From Candidatus Zixiibacteriota bacterium (GTDB taxonomy: Bacteria; Zixibacteria; MSB-5A5; GN15; FEB-12): a stretch of DNA of 8,155 nucleotides. The position numbers were made by a program, and so were the translations under genes. The DNA is taken from assembly GCA_029932795.1 (NCBI GenBank), contig JAOZPL010000044.1, positions 1 through 8,155 of the forward strand. The letters are read 5' to 3'. Below, piece after piece: positions 6,606 to 8,155 of the stretch (positions within the stretch are counted from its first letter, which is position 1; the number at the start of each line of letters is the position of its first letter). The notes beneath the pieces were generated by a model, which saw nothing but the letters and a program-made list of their open reading frames with translations, was not told the origin of the DNA and did not search any database.

Positions 6606-6640
6606 GGACTCGACCGGTCTGTCGGGACCCGGTCGGTTCC
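6606..6640. promoter_or_regulatory. inverted repeat, candidate upstream activator site for sigma-54 promoter
   Basis: CGACCGG (6611-6617) and CCGGTCG (6629-6635) are perfect inverted repeats separated by 11 bases. The match extends outward to GGA (6606-6608) and TCC (6638-6640), with one mismatch and one G-T position. The centre is about 89 bp upstream of the predicted transcription start, a usual distance for NtrC/FleQ-type enhancer-binding regulators. No T run follows it on the + strand. Binding of such a regulator is inferred, not seen. Confidence 0.4.
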
Positions 6641-6685
6641 CATAACTCCCTTTTATAACATCAGTTATCGTACTCTCTAAGGCGG

Positions 6686-6701
6686 TGGCATGGGGGTTGC
6701 T
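6686..6701 (+). promoter_or_regulatory. sigma-54 (RpoN) -24/-12 promoter of the motE-fliK unit
   Basis: TGGCATG-GGGG-TTGCT matches the RpoN consensus TGGCACG-N4-TTGCW at every position but one. The invariant GG (6687-6688) and GC (6699-6700) are at the required spacing. Transcription is expected near 6712, so an in-frame ATG at 6707 would be upstream of the mRNA. Flagellar structural genes are often RpoN-dependent, which agrees with the genes that follow. Confidence 0.8.
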
Positions 6702-6710
6702 CTGCCATGC

Positions 6711-6727
6711 GATGGAGGAACTCCATC
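6711..6727 (+). promoter_or_regulatory. perfect hairpin at the predicted 5' end of the motE mRNA
   Basis: GATGGAG (6711-6717) and CTCCATC (6721-6727) form a 7-bp perfect stem with triloop GAA, starting within a base of the predicted sigma-54 transcription start. A 5'-terminal stem can protect mRNA from decay. CTCC (6721-6724) could instead pair with the ribosome-binding GGAG (6733-6736), so the stem may also keep that site open. Both roles are inference. Confidence 0.45.
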
Positions 6728-6742
6728 TATTCGGAGAGTATG

Positions 6743-7474
6743 ATGGCAGATGAAAAAAAACAACAGAATGGTGCGGAGCAGTCGTCTGAATCAGGCGATC
6801 AGAACACAAAGACGAAATCTCGCGGCATCATGAAGCTGATCATCTTTGGCGCGGCTGGACTCGTGTTGATTGCACTGGTTATGGTAGGCACGCTGTTTCT
6901 TCTCGGAACTGGTGAAGATGCAACGTCGGCGTCACCCGAGACGAACACGGACACACATGGGAGCATCCAGGGTCATGTCGATGGAACGGGTGAAGATTCC
7001 CTTGCGGCGCTCCTTGATCAGGATGCCGGCGTTCTGGAAGACCTCATGAGCGATCTGGAGTTCCTCGATTATCAGCCTGACCCCTCGGAACTCGGGGAAG
7101 AAGCAGACGGGATGTCGGCTGAGGATTCGGCGAATGCCGCCAACTGGCTGGAAGCTGAGAAAGCAAGGTTGGTCGAGAAGGAAAAGGAACTGAGTACACG
7201 CGAAAAAGAGCTCAATAACCTCGATAAGAAACTTTCTCAGAAGCTTCTGAAACTCGAACAGGCGGAGTCGACGCGTATCAGCAATCTGGCCCGACTGTAT
7301 GACGGTATGGAGGCAATGGCTGTAGCTAAGCTAATGGCCAACCTGGATGATGAAACGGTAGTGGCAATCCTGCCACGGATGAAGCAGAAAAACGCCTCGC
7401 AGGTGTTGTCATTGTTGCCGGCCAAACGGGCTGCGAGACTTTCCAAACAAATGATTACAATAGCGGAAAAATAA
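6743..7474 (+). CDS. MotE/FlbB-like flagellar protein with MgtE-N-like domain
   Basis: A 243-residue inner-membrane protein predicted to act at the flagellar motor, as MotE/FlbB proteins do beside the stator or export apparatus. A short hydrophilic N-terminus (1-30) is followed by one membrane helix (about 32-54), an acidic Gly/Ser/Thr-rich linker (about 57-135), a heptad-like coiled coil rich in Glu, Lys and Leu (about 136-177), and a small helical domain. That domain, ISNLARLYDGMEAMAVAKLMANL...VVAILPRMK...ASQVLSLLP, matches the MgtE N-terminal/FliG-like fold typical of MotE. ATG6743 is chosen because GGAG (6733-6736) is 6 bases away; ATG6740 is possible. ATG6707 is excluded by the sigma-54 promoter. 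The long acidic linker is more than simple MotE proteins carry. The stop shares one base with the next start (TAATG), as in motE-fliK operons. Confidence 0.78.
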   Translation: MADEKKQQNGAEQSSESGDQNTKTKSRGIMKLIIFGAAGLVLIALVMVGTLFLLGTGEDATSASPETNTDTHGSIQGHVDGTGEDSLAALLDQDAGVLEDLMSDLEFLDYQPDPSELGEEADGMSAEDSANAANWLEAEKARLVEKEKELSTREKELNNLDKKLSQKLLKLEQAESTRISNLARLYDGMEAMAVAKLMANLDDETVVAILPRMKQKNASQVLSLLPAKRAARLSKQMITIAEK

Positions 7475-8155
7475 TGGTGCCATCAGAGAACAACATCCTG
7501 AACCTGTTACTCGGAGCCGCCAAGACCGCTGGTGGCAAAGATCTGCATGGCTTGGTAACGGAGCCCAATCCGGGTGGAGAGCTGTTCGAGGATATATTTG
7601 GACTGTTCATCACCGGCAACACCGGGCAGTCTGGTCAGAATCTGAATGGCCCTGATCTTGCTCCTGAGGTTGGAACAGCAACGCCGGGTTATCAGCAGGC
7701 TGGCCCCAAGGCCATGCCGGATAATGCGTTGTCAGTTCTCTGGCCGGAGCAGGCGGTGGTTGCCAACCCCAATCTGGCAGAGTTGGTCAATTCTCAATCT
7801 GTTCGGATCGAACCGGGGGCCTACAAGATTCTCAATGCGCATGTTACGGAGGGCAGGCTGGAGCTTGAGTTGCAGGCGGCTGAGGGCAAGTTGCAATTGA
7901 TCAAGGTCTCCCTGCCGGTTGAGTTGCTCAGGGCAGGGGTGCAGAGGCCCGGGATAACTGACTCCGGTGAGCACATGGTCAGGTTTGACGAACTGGCAAC
8001 ACAGCTCAACCTGAAAACAATTGAGATAAGCTCTGCTGCCAGGGATCGAGTCGGGAGTGCGACGACAGATCAAGCTCATGTAAAGATTGTAGCTGAGAAT
8101 GCCGGTAACGAGATTGTCATCAGGTGCAATCTGGCAAAACGGGAGATCAACGCAA
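7474..8155 (+). CDS. putative flagellar hook-length control protein FliK, N-terminal part (3' end outside window)
   Basis: An open frame with no stop from ATG7474 to the window end encodes at least 227 residues. Its ATG overlaps the motE stop by one base (TAATG), so translation is probably coupled. The protein begins MVPSENNILNLLLGAAKTAG and continues through a Gly/Gln/Asn/Pro-rich, low-complexity region to about residue 90. A more ordered, strand-rich part follows, with GRLELELQA and LIKVSLPVELL. There is no signal peptide or membrane segment, as expected for a substrate of the flagellar type III exporter. FliK normally follows motE-like genes and has a poorly conserved N-terminus and a conserved C-terminal hook domain, which would lie beyond the window. 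The frame is well supported; the FliK identity rests mainly on position and composition. Confidence 0.6.
   Translation, partial: MVPSENNILNLLLGAAKTAGGKDLHGLVTEPNPGGELFEDIFGLFITGNTGQSGQNLNGPDLAPEVGTATPGYQQAGPKAMPDNALSVLWPEQAVVANPNLAELVNSQSVRIEPGAYKILNAHVTEGRLELELQAAEGKLQLIKVSLPVELLRAGVQRPGITDSGEHMVRFDELATQLNLKTIEISSAARDRVGSATTDQAHVKIVAENAGNEIVIRCNLAKREINA

Larger units (their letters stand above)
6377..6685. other. non-coding interval before the flagellar promoter
   Basis: No convincing gene is seen here. A 61-codon minus-strand frame (6392-6577) has no ribosome-binding site and a composition unlike protein. The interval returns to higher G+C after the A+T-rich membrane gene. It contains a weak hairpin with a T run (6447-6469) and an inverted repeat (6606-6640), both listed separately, and leads into the sigma-54 promoter. 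Confidence 0.6.

Noticed and set aside
6707..6742. ATG6707 as start of the MotE-like gene
   Set aside because: It lies about five bases upstream of the predicted sigma-54 transcription start and lacks a ribosome-binding site; 6743 has GGAG at good spacing.
1..8155. CRISPR array, insertion sequence, tRNA or rRNA
   Set aside because: No regularly spaced direct repeats, transposase frame with terminal repeats, tRNA cloverleaf or rRNA segment was recognised by reading the + strand and its complement.

Overview
The window is a bacterial chromosome segment with every supported gene on the + strand. From spot counts on several lines, base composition is about 52-57% G+C, except for one gene near 41%. 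Housekeeping genes (pyrimidine nucleotide kinase, phospholipid acyltransferase, ribosomal protein S1, tRNA methylthiotransferase) sit next to the start of a flagellar gene set. The flagellar genes and the sigma-54-type promoter before them point to a motile bacterium, probably diderm. The cmk-plsC-rpsA order and the unusual long-tailed S1 would fit a poorly characterised lineage such as the FCB-group/Zixibacteria neighbourhood. That placement is an impression, not something the sequence proves.

Layout. Positions 1-294 hold the 3' end of a beta-rich protein resembling the 'toast-rack'/LiaF-like C-terminal domain. Positions 444-4223 hold cmk, plsC and rpsA. cmk and plsC overlap by four bases (GTGA). 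rpsA has its own sigma-70-like promoter and a structured leader of about 100 nt, and is closed by a strong hairpin terminator at 4246-4280. Positions 4409-5716 encode an MtaB-type radical-SAM tRNA methylthiotransferase. Positions 5819-6376 encode a small A+T-rich integral membrane protein of the isoprenylcysteine/phospholipid methyltransferase type. Positions 6377-6685 are non-coding.

A near-perfect sigma-54 (-24/-12) promoter at 6686-6701, with an inverted repeat about 90 bp upstream of the predicted start, introduces a MotE-like flagellar protein (6743-7474). Its stop codon shares one base with the start of an open frame that runs off the window end (7474-8155), probably FliK.

Main points of interest: (i) S1 has a histone-like basic N-terminal tail and an acidic Thr/Glu-rich C-terminal tail; (ii) the sigma-54 promoter, putative enhancer site and 5' hairpin of the flagellar unit also fix the true motE start; (iii) cmk and mtaB lack Shine-Dalgarno sequences but have -10-like boxes placed as for leaderless mRNAs; (iv) the rpsA leader can fold into two hairpins before a strong ribosome-binding site; (v) the A+T-rich methyltransferase-like gene looks acquired. 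No CRISPR array, transposon, tRNA or rRNA gene was found, and no clearly new multi-gene system is evident.
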